Counted from the stretch's first letter, positions 24,766 through 33,189 are shown. The stretch: 64,000 nt of DNA from Hoylesella marshii DSM 16973 = JCM 13450 (GCF_000146675.1 NZ_GL397214.1:1681347-1745346), one strand, 5' to 3'. Numbers and translations are program-made. The notes: generated by a model not told the origin, from the letters alone.

Positions 24766-26366
24766 AGCTGCATCCGCTATCTTCGTCTATCGCTGCTCCC
24801 GAGCGGATGAACAATCCTTTTTATTATGAGCCGCACCCGCTGTGTCTGCTTGCCGCAGAAGACTTGCAACGGCGCATCCGCGCGCGTCGGGAATGGCAGG
24901 AAGAGATAGGAAAAGGCAAGATGTTTGGCGTATTGGTCGTGGAAGATACCAATGGGCAACGGGGCTATCTCGCCGCTTATTCAGGACAAATAGCCGGTCG
25001 GAGCGATTGGAAAGACTACGTACCGGCAGTCTTCGACTATCTGCAACCCGGGGGATACTTTAAAGCGGAAGAAACGGAAATAGACCGTCTCAACCACAGA
25101 ATAACCGTGCTGGAGACATCGCCGGAAAGACGTCGTGCCCTGCAAGTCCTGCAAACGACACGCGAAAAGGCTACGACAGAGACGACCGCATACAAACATC
25201 TCATGGCCGAAGCCAAGGTTTTGCGCGACAAACAGCGTGCTGCGGGAGCCGGAAACGAAGCCTACAGAATAAAAGAAAGTCAATTTATGAAGGCGGAACT
25301 AAGAAGGCTGAAGGCAAAACACAAGGCACTCATTGCCGAAAAAGAAGCCGGTATGGCTGCATACGACCGCGAGATAGAAGAGAAACGGGAGGAACGTCGG
25401 CGACGCTCGGATGCCCTGCAACAATGGTTGTTCAGCCGCTTTATCATGGTAAACGGACGAGGAGGACAAAAAGACTTGCTCCATATCTTTTCAGAGGCCG
25501 TTCATCGTGTGCCACCCGCAGGTTCCGGAGAGTGTTGCGCTCCAAAGTTGTTGCAATATGCGCTGACCCATCACCTTCGCCCTTGTTGTATGGCCGAATT
25601 TTGGTGGGGAGCTTCGCCCGCAACAGAGCTTCGCCGCCATCTGGCTTTTTACCCCGCCTGCAGGGGTAAATGCAAACCGATTCTCGACTTTATGTTGCAA
25701 GGTATCGAAGTGGAAGTCAATCCACTGGAAGAGCCAAGCAAGCAAACCTTGGAATGGGTGTTTGAAGACGAGCACCTAACGGTTGTGTGCAAACCTGCCG
25801 GAATGTTAAGCGTGCCGGGGCGTTCGCCTAAAGAATCGGTTGTCGGCATCGTGCAGTCTCAGTGCGGAGGCAATGCTGATGTGTTGCCGGTACATCGCCT
25901 CGATATGCAAACGTCAGGGCTTTTGGTCATCGCAAAATCAAAAGCGGCACACAAACACCTACAGGAACAATTCAGGAAACAGGAGGTTAAGAAGCGTTAT
26001 GTAGCAGTGCTCGACGGTGAATGGAACGGTACCAAGGAGGGGAGAATAGAACTTCCGCTGCGCCCAGACCCGCTGGATAGGCCGCGACAGCTGGTAGACA
26101 GTAAACGCGGGAAACGTGCTTTAACGCTATATAAGGTCTTGGAGACCGGACGGGGACACACCCGTATCGCGCTATATCCCAAGACAGGGCGCACCCATCA
26201 GTTACGCATACACTGTGCGCACATGGCCGGTTTGGGTATCCCCATTGTGGGCGACGAACTCTACGGCCGACATTCCGACCGTTTATATCTGCACGCGGAA
26301 TGTATAGAATTTCAACATCCTGCTACGGGAAAACATCTTTATTTTGAGCGTAAGGCTCCCTTCTAA
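24762..26366 (+). CDS. RluA-family pseudouridine synthase with long N-terminal extension
   Basis: 534 aa. The C-terminal 220 residues are a standard RluA catalytic domain: VVCKPAGMLSVPG, then HRLDMQTSGLLVIAK with the catalytic Asp near residue 376, then KTGRTHQLRIHCA. The first 310 residues are an extension with a Lys/Glu/Arg-rich coiled coil (about 105-225) and a Cys-containing segment (GECCAPKLLQYALTHHLRPCCMAEFWWG). Such long forms are common in Bacteroidota and are usually assigned to tRNA/23S rRNA pseudouridylation; the exact target site cannot be read here. The start ATG overlaps the upstream regulator stop. Confidence 0.88.
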   Translation: MKLHPLSSSIAAPERMNNPFYYEPHPLCLLAAEDLQRRIRARREWQEEIGKGKMFGVLVVEDTNGQRGYLAAYSGQIAGRSDWKDYVPAVFDYLQPGGYFKAEETEIDRLNHRITVLETSPERRRALQVLQTTREKATTETTAYKHLMAEAKVLRDKQRAAGAGNEAYRIKESQFMKAELRRLKAKHKALIAEKEAGMAAYDREIEEKREERRRRSDALQQWLFSRFIMVNGRGGQKDLLHIFSEAVHRVPPAGSGECCAPKLLQYALTHHLRPCCMAEFWWGASPATELRRHLAFYPACRGKCKPILDFMLQGIEVEVNPLEEPSKQTLEWVFEDEHLTVVCKPAGMLSVPGRSPKESVVGIVQSQCGGNADVLPVHRLDMQTSGLLVIAKSKAAHKHLQEQFRKQEVKKRYVAVLDGEWNGTKEGRIELPLRPDPLDRPRQLVDSKRGKRALTLYKVLETGRGHTRIALYPKTGRTHQLRIHCAHMAGLGIPIVGDELYGRHSDRLYLHAECIEFQHPATGKHLYFERKAPF

Positions 26367-26520
26367 CGCCAGAGTCTTCCTCTCAATCAACCCCAATTGG
26401 TCATTCTGTCCCGTACAGATTTTGTCGGTTAGTCATTCAAATGGCCTGTTGTCCTGTTGAAAACGTAGCGGACTACGGCGAGAAAGGGCGGCAGACAAGA
26501 TGCCAACAAGCAAATAAAAA

Positions 26521-26799
26521 CGCGAGTTCGGGATAAGAGAATCTTCTCTAATAAGCCCCAAAGGGGCGACAGATGGCAGACAGGGGTAAGCGGTAGCGTA
26601 GCCCCTGTATCGTGGATACTCACTATCTAAGCCCTAAAGGGGCGGCAGAACACTAGCTCTCAATCCTCCGTCACCCCTACGGGGTTCATCTTTCTACACA
26701 TGCTTATCAGGGGTGGCGCTCTTTCGAGCTTCACACCCTGCCTAAGGTCTTACGCCCCCTCGGGGCTTACAGTCCGATTGCCTTATCCCGAACTCGCGT
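26521..26799. mobile_element. 279-bp element with 18-bp perfect terminal inverted repeats (MITE-like)
   Basis: The left end ACGCGAGTTCGGGATAAG (26521-26538) is the exact reverse complement of the right end CTTATCCCGAACTCGCGT (26782-26799). The interior carries several short GC hairpins: GCCCCAAAGGGGC, CAGGGGTA...TAGCCCCTG, GCCCTAAAGGGGC, ACCCCTACGGGGT and GCCCCCTCGGGGC. No open frame of note lies inside, and no clear target-site duplication is seen. A non-autonomous mobile element is the working interpretation. Confidence 0.5.
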
Positions 26800-26827
26800 A
26801 TATGATAATGCGGTTAGGTGCAGAGTA

Positions 26828-26908
26828 AGCGCTGAAACGAACGTTCGCTGTGCGGAGCGGAGCGGAAACGAAGTTCGCTGACACGAAGAGGAAGCAAAGC
26901 AAAGAGCG
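26828..26908 (-). repeat. Dispersed 80-bp module, copy 1
   Basis: The reverse complement reads CTTTGCTTCCTCTTCGTGTC, then AGCGAACTTCGTTTCCGCTC, then a second AGCGAACGTTCGTTTCAGCG. Close copies lie on the plus strand at 46904-46987 and 56901-56982. Shorter relatives occur at 11262-11303 and 27025-27070. Confidence 0.7.
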
Positions 26909-27170
26909 TAATATGTCAGCCCAGCGCATAGCGCTGGGTATAAGATATGCCCCCAAATGAAGCGCTGTAAGTGCGACACATCTTTATCAAACATCTATTT
27001 GAAAATGAAATAAAAAGGTCTTTCGCACTTTGCCTTTGCTTCGCACGGCGAACTTCGTTTCAGCGCTTAGCATTCTCTCTACCCAAGGCGTTGCCTTGGG
27101 CTAACATCTTACGCGCCTCCAGCGCTTGCCTTTCAATCATTAAAGGCATGTAGTCGAGATTTTCACCGCC
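26900..27170 (-). repeat. Inverted repeat arm B2
   Basis: About 270 bp whose reverse complement matches 11160-11425 at roughly 90% by eye. It contains the palindrome CCCAGCGCATAGCGCTGGG, a TTTGAAAATGAAAT segment, CGGCGAACTTCGTTTCAGCG and the palindrome CCCAAGGCGTTGCCTTGGG. The order relative to arm B1 mirrors that of A1 and A2 in block A. Confidence 0.75.
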
Positions 27171-27330
27171 CCATATTCGGTTCGCTCATGAGGCAGGAGT
27201 AAGTTCTAAAAGAGTATGATTGTGGGGCGTATCAACACCTTATTATAATGGTACGAAATGTAATGTAAGCGCTGCAAGCGCGTAAGATATCAGCCCAGCG
27301 CACAACACCGAGTAGATAACATTTCCTGAA

Positions 27331-27771
27331 GTAAGCTCTGCAAGAGCGTAAGATATCAGCCCAGCGCATAGCGCTGGGTATATGATGTTCCCCTAAATGG
27401 AGCGCTGTAAGTGCGATACATCCTTATCAAACATCTATTTGAAAGTGAAATAAAAGGGTCTTACGCGCCTTCAGCGCTCACCTTTTTTACACCATTTACC
27501 CAAGGTGCTGACTTGACCTTAATCTCTTTCGCGCCTCCGGTGCTTACCCCTCAATTATCAAAAGCTATGCTCTGACGCTTTCAAAGCATAGCTTTGACGT
27601 GATAAGAGCTATCGTTTGGCACGCTAAAAGGATAGCTTTTAGAAACGCTCTGCTATCTTGCTGTATTTCAATGCGTAAGCACCGATGGCGGAACCGCTTG
27701 TAAGGAAATCCGTCACAAACTGTCGGAGTGCTTCTTCGTTGTGCCTTTCCGATGTCCGGACACTTTGCTTT
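27331..27771 (-). repeat. Inverted repeat arm B1 (441 bp)
   Basis: Reverse-complement partner of 10691-11131 with identical length. It contains the palindrome CCCAGCGCATAGCGCTGGG and a four-unit 22-bp array at 27553-27640. Differences from A1 are scattered single-base changes. Confidence 0.85.
27553..27640 (-). repeat. 22-bp-period array, four units
   Basis: Mirror copy of the array at 10822-10909, with the same four units in reverse orientation and cores AAAGCTATGCTCTG, AAAGCATAGCTTT and variants. Confidence 0.8.
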
Positions 27772-27889
27772 CTGGACGTCAAAGCATAGCTCTTTCATAA
27801 TGCCTTTTATCTATCTGAATATGAGGGACTAAAGGGGAAAGGGTGAAAGAATGGGCGCGGAGGATTTCTTAGAACATCTCTAATGTTTT

Positions 27890-29551
27890 TCAAGCAAAGA
27901 ACATCACGATAACCTGTGCAATAATCACGCGGATAAACATGCTCAACGGATAAACTGTGGCATAGCTCACGGAACTGCTGTCGCCTTTTATCGTCTCGTT
28001 GGCATAGCTCAATGCCATGGGATTAGCCATGGAACCGCAGAGTATTCCGCAAATCGTACCGTAGTCCATCCTGCGTGTTTTGAGTGCAATCAGACCTACA
28101 ATAAGTACGGGAACGACGGTGAGTAGGAAACCCAAGCCTATCCATAGCAGCCCCTCCGACCTGATAACGGTTTCAAAAAAGCCTCCTCCGGCTTCCAAAC
28201 CGAGGCACGCCAAATAAAGAGAAAGTCCGAGTTTACGCAACATCAGCGAAGCACTTCGGGTGGTGTAAGTAATCAAATGGAAACGTGGGCCAAAAGTTCC
28301 GACAAGTATTCCTACAAGAATAGGGCCTCCGGCAATGCCCAACCGCACAGGAACATCCATGCCCGGAATACTGATAGGGATGGTTCCGAGTGCCAGACCG
28401 AGGATGATTCCTATAAAGATAGCAGCCAGATTGGGTTCGTTGAGCGTTTGGACGGCATTACCGAGAAAGCCCTCTACGTTGTCAATGTCTTGCGGGGCAC
28501 CTACAACGGCCACGCGGTCTCCGTATTGCAAACGCAGGTCGGGTGTGGCCAGGAGCTTCACATCGCCTCGCATCACACGACTTACGTTCACACCATACGT
28601 ATGCCGGAGTTGCAGCTGACCCAAGAGTTTTCCATTGAGCTCGGTACGACTGATGACGAGCACCCTCGATTCCACCTTTGAGTCTATCGAATTCCAATCT
28701 ATTTGTTCGCGGTTCCAGTCTTTCTCCACCCTCTTTCCGAAGAGCAATGTCATGGCCTCTGCATCGTCTTTCGTAGTAACGACAAGTACACTGTCGTTCA
28801 GGTGTATATGGTTGGATGATATGGGTACAATCACTTGTCCGTCACGCCAGATGCGGGAGATGATAAACTTGAAATGCGTCATCTGCGAAATTTCGGCAAT
28901 CGTCTTCCCTGCGATAGCCGGATTGATGGCCACGAACTGTCCTACAAACGTATCATTCTCATTGCTGTCGCTCTTTGGTTCGAGGTCTTCGGGTTTCACG
29001 AAGAGTTTGCGCATCAACAAGATAGCAAGGATAACGCCCACAACACCCAACGGATAGGTAACGGCACATCCCAATGCGGCACCTCCCGTAGGAAGTCCCA
29101 AATGCTGAAGAGCTGATTGAGCAGCACCCAATGCCGGTGTGTTTGTCGTTGCTCCGCAAAGCAGTCCCATCATGTCGGGGATGCCTACCGAGGTAATCTG
29201 ACAAAGCAGCAGAGCTAAGAGTGTGCCAACCACAATCACGGCAACGCCCCATAGATTGAATTCTTTTCCCTCGTGCTTAAAGGCCGAAAAGAACGATGGC
29301 CCCACATGAAGTCCCAACGTATAGACAAAGAGTATCAATCCGAAATTCTCTGCATAATCCAGCATTTGGGCATCAATGCTGAGTCCCAAATGACCTGCGA
29401 GGATGCCGATAAAGAAGACAAAAGCAATTCCGAGCGAAACTCCGAAAATGCGAATCTTGCCTGCTGCTAATCCGACGGCACAGACCAGCGACAATATAAT
29501 GATAGTTTGAAGTGACGAATGCAGGCTGAACAAGCCCTCTAACCATGTCAT
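27890..29551 (-). CDS. YidE/AspT-type transporter with two RCK_C domains
   Basis: 553 aa. Two hydrophobic halves of five to six helices each flank a cytoplasmic centre with two TrkA/RCK C-terminal domains (about residues 195-285 and 290-375, for example VVPISSNHIHLNDSVLVV and LRLQYGDRVAVVGAP). The two membrane halves carry the internally repeated motifs GLLCGATTNTPALGAAQ and GILCGSMANPMALSYA. This is the aspartate-alanine exchanger family layout, and the substrate is unknown. Its upstream region is a 66-bp tandem repeat with a -7 box in each copy. Confidence 0.9.
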   Translation of the reverse strand: MTWLEGLFSLHSSLQTIIILSLVCAVGLAAGKIRIFGVSLGIAFVFFIGILAGHLGLSIDAQMLDYAENFGLILFVYTLGLHVGPSFFSAFKHEGKEFNLWGVAVIVVGTLLALLLCQITSVGIPDMMGLLCGATTNTPALGAAQSALQHLGLPTGGAALGCAVTYPLGVVGVILAILLMRKLFVKPEDLEPKSDSNENDTFVGQFVAINPAIAGKTIAEISQMTHFKFIISRIWRDGQVIVPISSNHIHLNDSVLVVTTKDDAEAMTLLFGKRVEKDWNREQIDWNSIDSKVESRVLVISRTELNGKLLGQLQLRHTYGVNVSRVMRGDVKLLATPDLRLQYGDRVAVVGAPQDIDNVEGFLGNAVQTLNEPNLAAIFIGIILGLALGTIPISIPGMDVPVRLGIAGGPILVGILVGTFGPRFHLITYTTRSASLMLRKLGLSLYLACLGLEAGGGFFETVIRSEGLLWIGLGFLLTVVPVLIVGLIALKTRRMDYGTICGILCGSMANPMALSYANETIKGDSSSVSYATVYPLSMFIRVIIAQVIVMFFA

Positions 29552-29637
29552 ATTTTTATTCTCTTTTTATGGCTTTTCCGAATAAATGCCATGAATCCCA
29601 CGAGAAACAACTCTCGACTGTCTGCATGCTACTTTCC

Positions 29638-29848
29638 TTATGCAAAGATAGTACAAGTGAATGCAATGAAAGCTCGCTTTCTGATTGCTGAACGCAGGCT
29701 ATCTTATGCAAAGATAGTACAAGTGAACGCAATGAAAGTTTACTTTCTGATTGCTGAACGCAGGCTATCTTATGCAAAGATAGTACAAGTGAATGCAATG
29801 AAAGTTTACTTTCTGATTGCTGAACGCAGGCTATCTTATGCAAAGGTA
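29638..29848 (-). repeat. 66-bp tandem repeat carrying promoter -7 boxes
   Basis: Three full 66-bp units (29638-29703, 29704-29769, 29770-29835) plus a 13-bp partial copy to 29848. Units differ at only a few positions. Read toward the transporter gene, each contains TATCTTTG (29643-29650, 29709-29716, 29775-29782), and the terminal partial copy has TACCTTTG (29841-29848), giving four possible -7 boxes. Each full unit also has a small GAAAG-N4-CTTTC hairpin. Confidence 0.85.
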
Positions 29849-30053
29849 CAAAACAATCTCTAATCTCTCCGCAAAAGCATGTTTTTATTTTCATAGATTC
29901 TCTCTTCGTCTGCTTTTTGTTCTCGTTGTACCGGAAGAATCAACACTTTCTCCTCCTCTCCACTTAGAACAGAAAGGGGTTTCATACCCTTTTCATGTAG
30001 TGAAATCTTATAAAAGGACATGCAGATGTTGACACCTGCTCATACAGAAAACA

Positions 30054-30089
30054 AGAAGAGCCGGAGAAAAAAGTTTCTCCGGCTCTTCT
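30054..30089 (-). terminator. Terminator of rplM-rpsI-rpsB-tsf
   Basis: A perfect 16-bp stem AGAAGAGCCGGAGAAA/TTTCTCCGGCTCTTCT with a 4-nt loop. On the minus strand it is followed by TGTTTTC. It lies 25 bp beyond the tsf stop. Confidence 0.8.
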
Positions 30090-30113
30090 GATAAATATGC
30101 TTCCGTGTTGTAA

Positions 30114-30956
30114 TTATTCAGCGCGAAGTGTGAAACGCTTGAAAGCTACTACGGTCAGCTCTTTGTCTGCAGCGTGCAGATACTCGGTTACTGAGAGCTT
30201 GGAATCTTGTATGAATTCCTGATTCAGCAAACACGATTCTTTAAAGAACTTGCCCATACGGCCTTGTGCAATCTTTTGCAACATCTCATCGCTTGGTGTT
30301 TTGCCCTTAGCAGCTTGCTCCTCGCGGGTCTTCTCTATGGCTACGCGCAATTCCTCGTCCTTAATTGACTGGGGAACGCTGGCTTCATCGAGTGCAACGG
30401 GATTCATTGCTGCCACTTGCATGGTGATAGCATGCCCTTCAACGGGTGCCGGCTTGTTGGTTTGGACTAAGGTACAAAGCAGATTGGTGTTCTGATGATT
30501 GTACGTATAGATGTTCTCTCCTTCCAAGGTAAGGTAGCCGTCGAGTTCCATCTTCTCACCGGTGATGCCTGAACGAGCAATGACAGCATCTTCAACGCTA
30601 TGTCCGTCGGCTAAAATCAGTGCTTTTACCTCATCAAGCGTCTTTGCTTTTTTGGCCACGGCAGCATCGAGTATTGCCTGTGTCAGCTTGATGTGGTCGG
30701 CATTGTTGGCAACAAAGTCGGTCTCGCACTTAAGCGCAATGATGGCAGCAAAGCCGTTATCATACTTCACAAGCACACAGCCATTCGATGCATCGCGGTC
30801 AGAACGCTTGGCAGCAATGGCCTGTCCTTTCTCACGAATGATTTCAATTGCTTTATTGATGTCGCCATCTGCGTCGGCAAGTGCTTTCTTGCAATCTGCC
30901 AGACCGGCACCGGTCATTTTACGAAGTTTTTGTATTTCTGCTATATTAACAGCCAT
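30114..30956 (-). CDS. tsf: Translation elongation factor Ts
   Basis: 280 aa. The N-terminal UBA-like domain (IAEIQKLRKMTGAGLADCKKAL) is followed by the core with LKCETDFVANN, which contacts EF-Tu in the family. It catalyses GDP/GTP exchange on EF-Tu. It is 30 nt after rpsB, in the usual rpsB-tsf pairing. Confidence 0.97.
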   Translation of the reverse strand: MAVNIAEIQKLRKMTGAGLADCKKALADADGDINKAIEIIREKGQAIAAKRSDRDASNGCVLVKYDNGFAAIIALKCETDFVANNADHIKLTQAILDAAVAKKAKTLDEVKALILADGHSVEDAVIARSGITGEKMELDGYLTLEGENIYTYNHQNTNLLCTLVQTNKPAPVEGHAITMQVAAMNPVALDEASVPQSIKDEELRVAIEKTREEQAAKGKTPSDEMLQKIAQGRMGKFFKESCLLNQEFIQDSKLSVTEYLHAADKELTVVAFKRFTLRAE

Positions 30957-30986
30957 TTTCGTTTCTTTTTAAGTGTTTATGTAGGG

Positions 30987-31817
30987 TTATTCAGCGGCCG
31001 GAGCTTCTGTCTGAGGCGCTTCTGCTACGGGAGTAGCCTCTGCTTTACGTGCTCTGCGGGTACCGCGTTTCTTGCCTTCTGCGGCCTCTTCAGCCTGTTC
31101 GGCAGCAGCCTTCTCATCGGCTCTTTCAGCCTTTCTTTCCTCCAGACCTTCTGCAATGGCACTGCAACAGGCAGAGAGTATTACCTCTATGCTGTCCTTG
31201 GCATCGTCGTTGGCAGGGATAACGAAGTCTATATCGTTAGGATTGGAGTTGGTATCCACGATACCGAAAACGGGAATATCCAAGCGATTGGCCTCTTTTA
31301 CAGCAATTGCCTCTTTCATAACGTCTACGACAAAGAGGGCGCTGGGCAAGCGAGTTAAGTCTGAGATGGAACCGAGGTTCTTCTCAAGTTTAGCCCGCTG
31401 ACGGCTAATCTGAAGGAGTTCGCGTTTGGAAAGATTAGAAAACGTTCCATCATTCATCAGTCTGTCGATGGTAGACATTTTCTTCACAGCCTTACGGATG
31501 GTAGGGAAGTTGGTGAGCATACCGCCCGGCCAACGCTCAGTCACATAAGGCATATTCACAGCAGCGGCCTTTTCTGCCACTACATCTTTGGCCTGTTTTT
31601 TAGTAGAAACAAAGAGAATCTTCTTTCCTGACTTAGCTATCTGCTTCAGAGCTTCCGCAGCTTCGTCAATCTTTGCTACGGTTTTGTGTAAATCGATGAT
31701 ATGGATGCCATTGCGTTCCATGAAGATGTAAGGAGCCATAGCAGGATTCCATTTGCGATGAAGGTGTCCGAAGTGACAACCGGCTTGCAGGAGTTGGTCA
31801 AAAGTTGTTCTTGACAT
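30987..31817 (-). CDS. rpsB: 30S ribosomal protein S2
   Basis: 276 aa. S2 signatures are LLQAGCHFGHLHRKWNPAMAPYIF near the N-terminus, WPGGMLTNFPTIRKAV and PVFGIVDTNSNPNDIDFVIPANDDA. The last 45 residues form a Lys/Arg/Ala/Glu-rich tail (KKRGTRRARKAEATPVAEA), a frequent Bacteroidota extension. The 146-bp gap to rpsI contains a small inverted repeat CCCGACAGTGTCAGG at 31893-31907 in the leader. Confidence 0.97.
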   Translation of the reverse strand: MSRTTFDQLLQAGCHFGHLHRKWNPAMAPYIFMERNGIHIIDLHKTVAKIDEAAEALKQIAKSGKKILFVSTKKQAKDVVAEKAAAVNMPYVTERWPGGMLTNFPTIRKAVKKMSTIDRLMNDGTFSNLSKRELLQISRQRAKLEKNLGSISDLTRLPSALFVVDVMKEAIAVKEANRLDIPVFGIVDTNSNPNDIDFVIPANDDAKDSIEVILSACCSAIAEGLEERKAERADEKAAAEQAEEAAEGKKRGTRRARKAEATPVAEAPQTEAPAAE

Positions 31818-31963
31818 TTGTTTTTGTTTTTTATTGTTTACTTTCCGTTTAAGTTTTTAGAACCAACCGTTGGGTAATCGTGAAATACCTTGCCCGACAG
31901 TGTCAGGCATTTCATCCCGCAAGTCTCAACAGTTTGGATGCTAAACATTGATTTCCGATAGCT

Positions 31964-32350
31964 TTAACGCTTACTGAACTGGAAGCGACGGCGAGCTTTC
32001 GGCTGACCGGGTTTCTTACGCTCAACAGCACGTGAATCGCGGGTCAAAAAGCCTTGGTCTTTGAGCGCTTTCTTGTCTTCCTCGTTCACTTTTACAAGTG
32101 CACGGGCGATAGCAAGGCGCAATGCTTGGCTCTGACCTGTGAAACCACCTCCATCGAGGTTAGCTTTGATGTCGTATTTCTCTGTTGCTTCAAGCAGTTC
32201 AAGGGGTTGCTTCACCACATATTGCAAGATAGCAGAGGGGAAATACTGGGTAAGGTCTACTTTATTGATAATAATCTTGCCGGTTCCTTCTTTGAGATAA
32301 ACGCGAGCGACAGCGCTCTTCCGGCGACCGATTGCATTGATTTGTTCCAT
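31964..32350 (-). CDS. rpsI: 30S ribosomal protein S9
   Basis: 128 aa. N-terminal NAIGRRKSAVARVYLKEGTGKI, central GGGFTGQSQALRLAIARAL and C-terminal KKPGQPKARRRFQFSKR are diagnostic. The C-terminal tail reaches the P-site in the 30S subunit. It follows rplM by 9 nt. Confidence 0.98.
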   Translation of the reverse strand: MEQINAIGRRKSAVARVYLKEGTGKIIINKVDLTQYFPSAILQYVVKQPLELLEATEKYDIKANLDGGGFTGQSQALRLAIARALVKVNEEDKKALKDQGFLTRDSRAVERKKPGQPKARRRFQFSKR

Positions 32351-32359
32351 TATTCCTTA

Positions 32360-32821
32360 TTATTTATACAGGTTGATATCGATGGTCTTGGGTTGCTGTG
32401 CTTGCTTATTGTGCTCTGTACCATTGAAAACATAGAGATTACTCAATATTTTACGTCCCAGAGGGCCTTTAGGCAACATGCCTTTCACTGCATGGCGAAG
32501 GATTCTTTCTGCACCGTCGGGCTTCTTGCGAAGCTGCTCTGGAGTGTTGAAACGTTGTCCGCCAGGGTATCCCGTATAGCGTGTGTAGATCTTATCGGTC
32601 TCTTTTTTACCGGTAAAAACCACCTTGTCGGCATTGATAAGAATAACGTTGTCCCCACAATCTACGTGAGGGGTGAAAGAAGGTTTGTACTTTCCGCGAA
32701 GCAATTTGGCAACTTTCGAGCAGAGACGACCTACAACCTGACCGGTGCAGTCTATCACAACCCACTCTTTCTTTGCTGTTTCCTTGTTCACGGAAATAGT
32801 CTTGTAACTTAAAGTGTTCAT
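32360..32821 (-). CDS. rplM: 50S ribosomal protein L13
   Basis: 153 aa from ATG 32821 (MNTLSYKTISVNKE). L13 motifs include WVVIDCTGQVVGRLCSKVA, YTRYTGYPGGQR and VKGMLPKGPLGRKILSNLYVF. A TTG two codons upstream keeps the frame open but is a poor start. It heads rplM-rpsI-rpsB-tsf, driven by a -7 TACCTTTG at 32967-32974 with a leader of about 140 nt. Confidence 0.98.
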   Translation of the reverse strand: MNTLSYKTISVNKETAKKEWVVIDCTGQVVGRLCSKVAKLLRGKYKPSFTPHVDCGDNVILINADKVVFTGKKETDKIYTRYTGYPGGQRFNTPEQLRKKPDGAERILRHAVKGMLPKGPLGRKILSNLYVFNGTEHNKQAQQPKTIDINLYK

Positions 32822-32974
32822 CTTCAATTGAATTGTTTGTACTACTAAAAAACTTATTTACTTCGTTTAGAATACCGATTCACTAACCGTCGTGCCCGGC
32901 CAAAGACACAACTATTAACACGATACCCTTGGGGACTCTAAGCGTATCCCCGAAATAATCGGACTGCAAAGGTA
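32822..32974 (-). promoter_or_regulatory. rplM promoter and structured leader candidate
   Basis: The minus strand has a perfect -7 TACCTTTG at 32967-32974. The transcribed leader of about 140 nt can fold, for example GGGGATACGCTTAGAGTCCCC. Such leaders before rplM often mediate ribosomal-protein feedback in Bacteroidota, but no specific RNA family match could be made by eye. Confidence 0.5.
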
Positions 32975-33110
32975 CGAAGTAATGTTTGAATACATACTCA
33001 TTTTTGCTTATTAGTTATGGTTTTTTAACACACAAAAGGTAAGTTTAAGCCTACCCTTGTTTGCTTTCTCTTCTCATCCACAGTCCTCTCGTTCGCTCGA
33101 AAGGAATTGT

Positions 33111-33126
33111 CTATTATATAATAAGG
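33111..33126. promoter_or_regulatory. AT-rich dyad upstream of the flippase promoter
   Basis: CTATTATATAATAAGG is an imperfect inverted copy of the CCTTATTATATAAGG type, about 20 bp upstream of the -33 box of the flippase promoter. Confidence 0.35.
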
Positions 33127-33147
33127 TGCAAAAACCCTGTCGTTTTC

Positions 33148-33178
33148 TTTGCACTTATCGTGATAAATGTTACTTTTG
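33148..33178 (+). promoter_or_regulatory. Promoter of the flippase-GT14 operon
   Basis: -33 TTTG at 33148-33151 and -7 TACTTTTG at 33171-33178 are 19 nt apart. The ATG at 33190 is 12 nt further, so the transcript would be nearly leaderless. Confidence 0.8.
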
Positions 33179-33189
33179 CGGTTGAAAAC

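Larger units (their letters stand above)
26367..27889. other. Gene-free repeat block B
   Basis: About 1.5 kb between convergent genes with no credible gene. It contains an AATTGGTCAT...CTGTACAGATTT motif near 26390-26440, a 279-bp element with terminal inverted repeats (26521-26799), the 80-bp Arg/Ser-codon-like module, hairpin modules of about 66 bp, and inverted repeat arms B2 and B1 that mirror repeat block A. Confidence 0.75.

Noticed and set aside
26971-27153. 60-codon frame conserved with a 60-codon minus-strand frame at 11177-11359
   Set aside because: Both lie inside the inverted repeat pair and are conserved because the DNA is. Composition is unlike neighbouring genes, and no promoter is evident.
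29556-29894. 112-codon minus-strand frame with 22-residue repeats, and its plus-strand counterpart at 29591-29863
   Set aside because: These are readings of the 66-bp promoter repeat, whose length happens to be a multiple of three.
30693-31358. 221-codon plus-strand frame over tsf and rpsB, and 32054-32812 over rpsI and rplM
   Set aside because: Antisense to ribosomal-protein genes; Phe/Cys-rich shadow translations.
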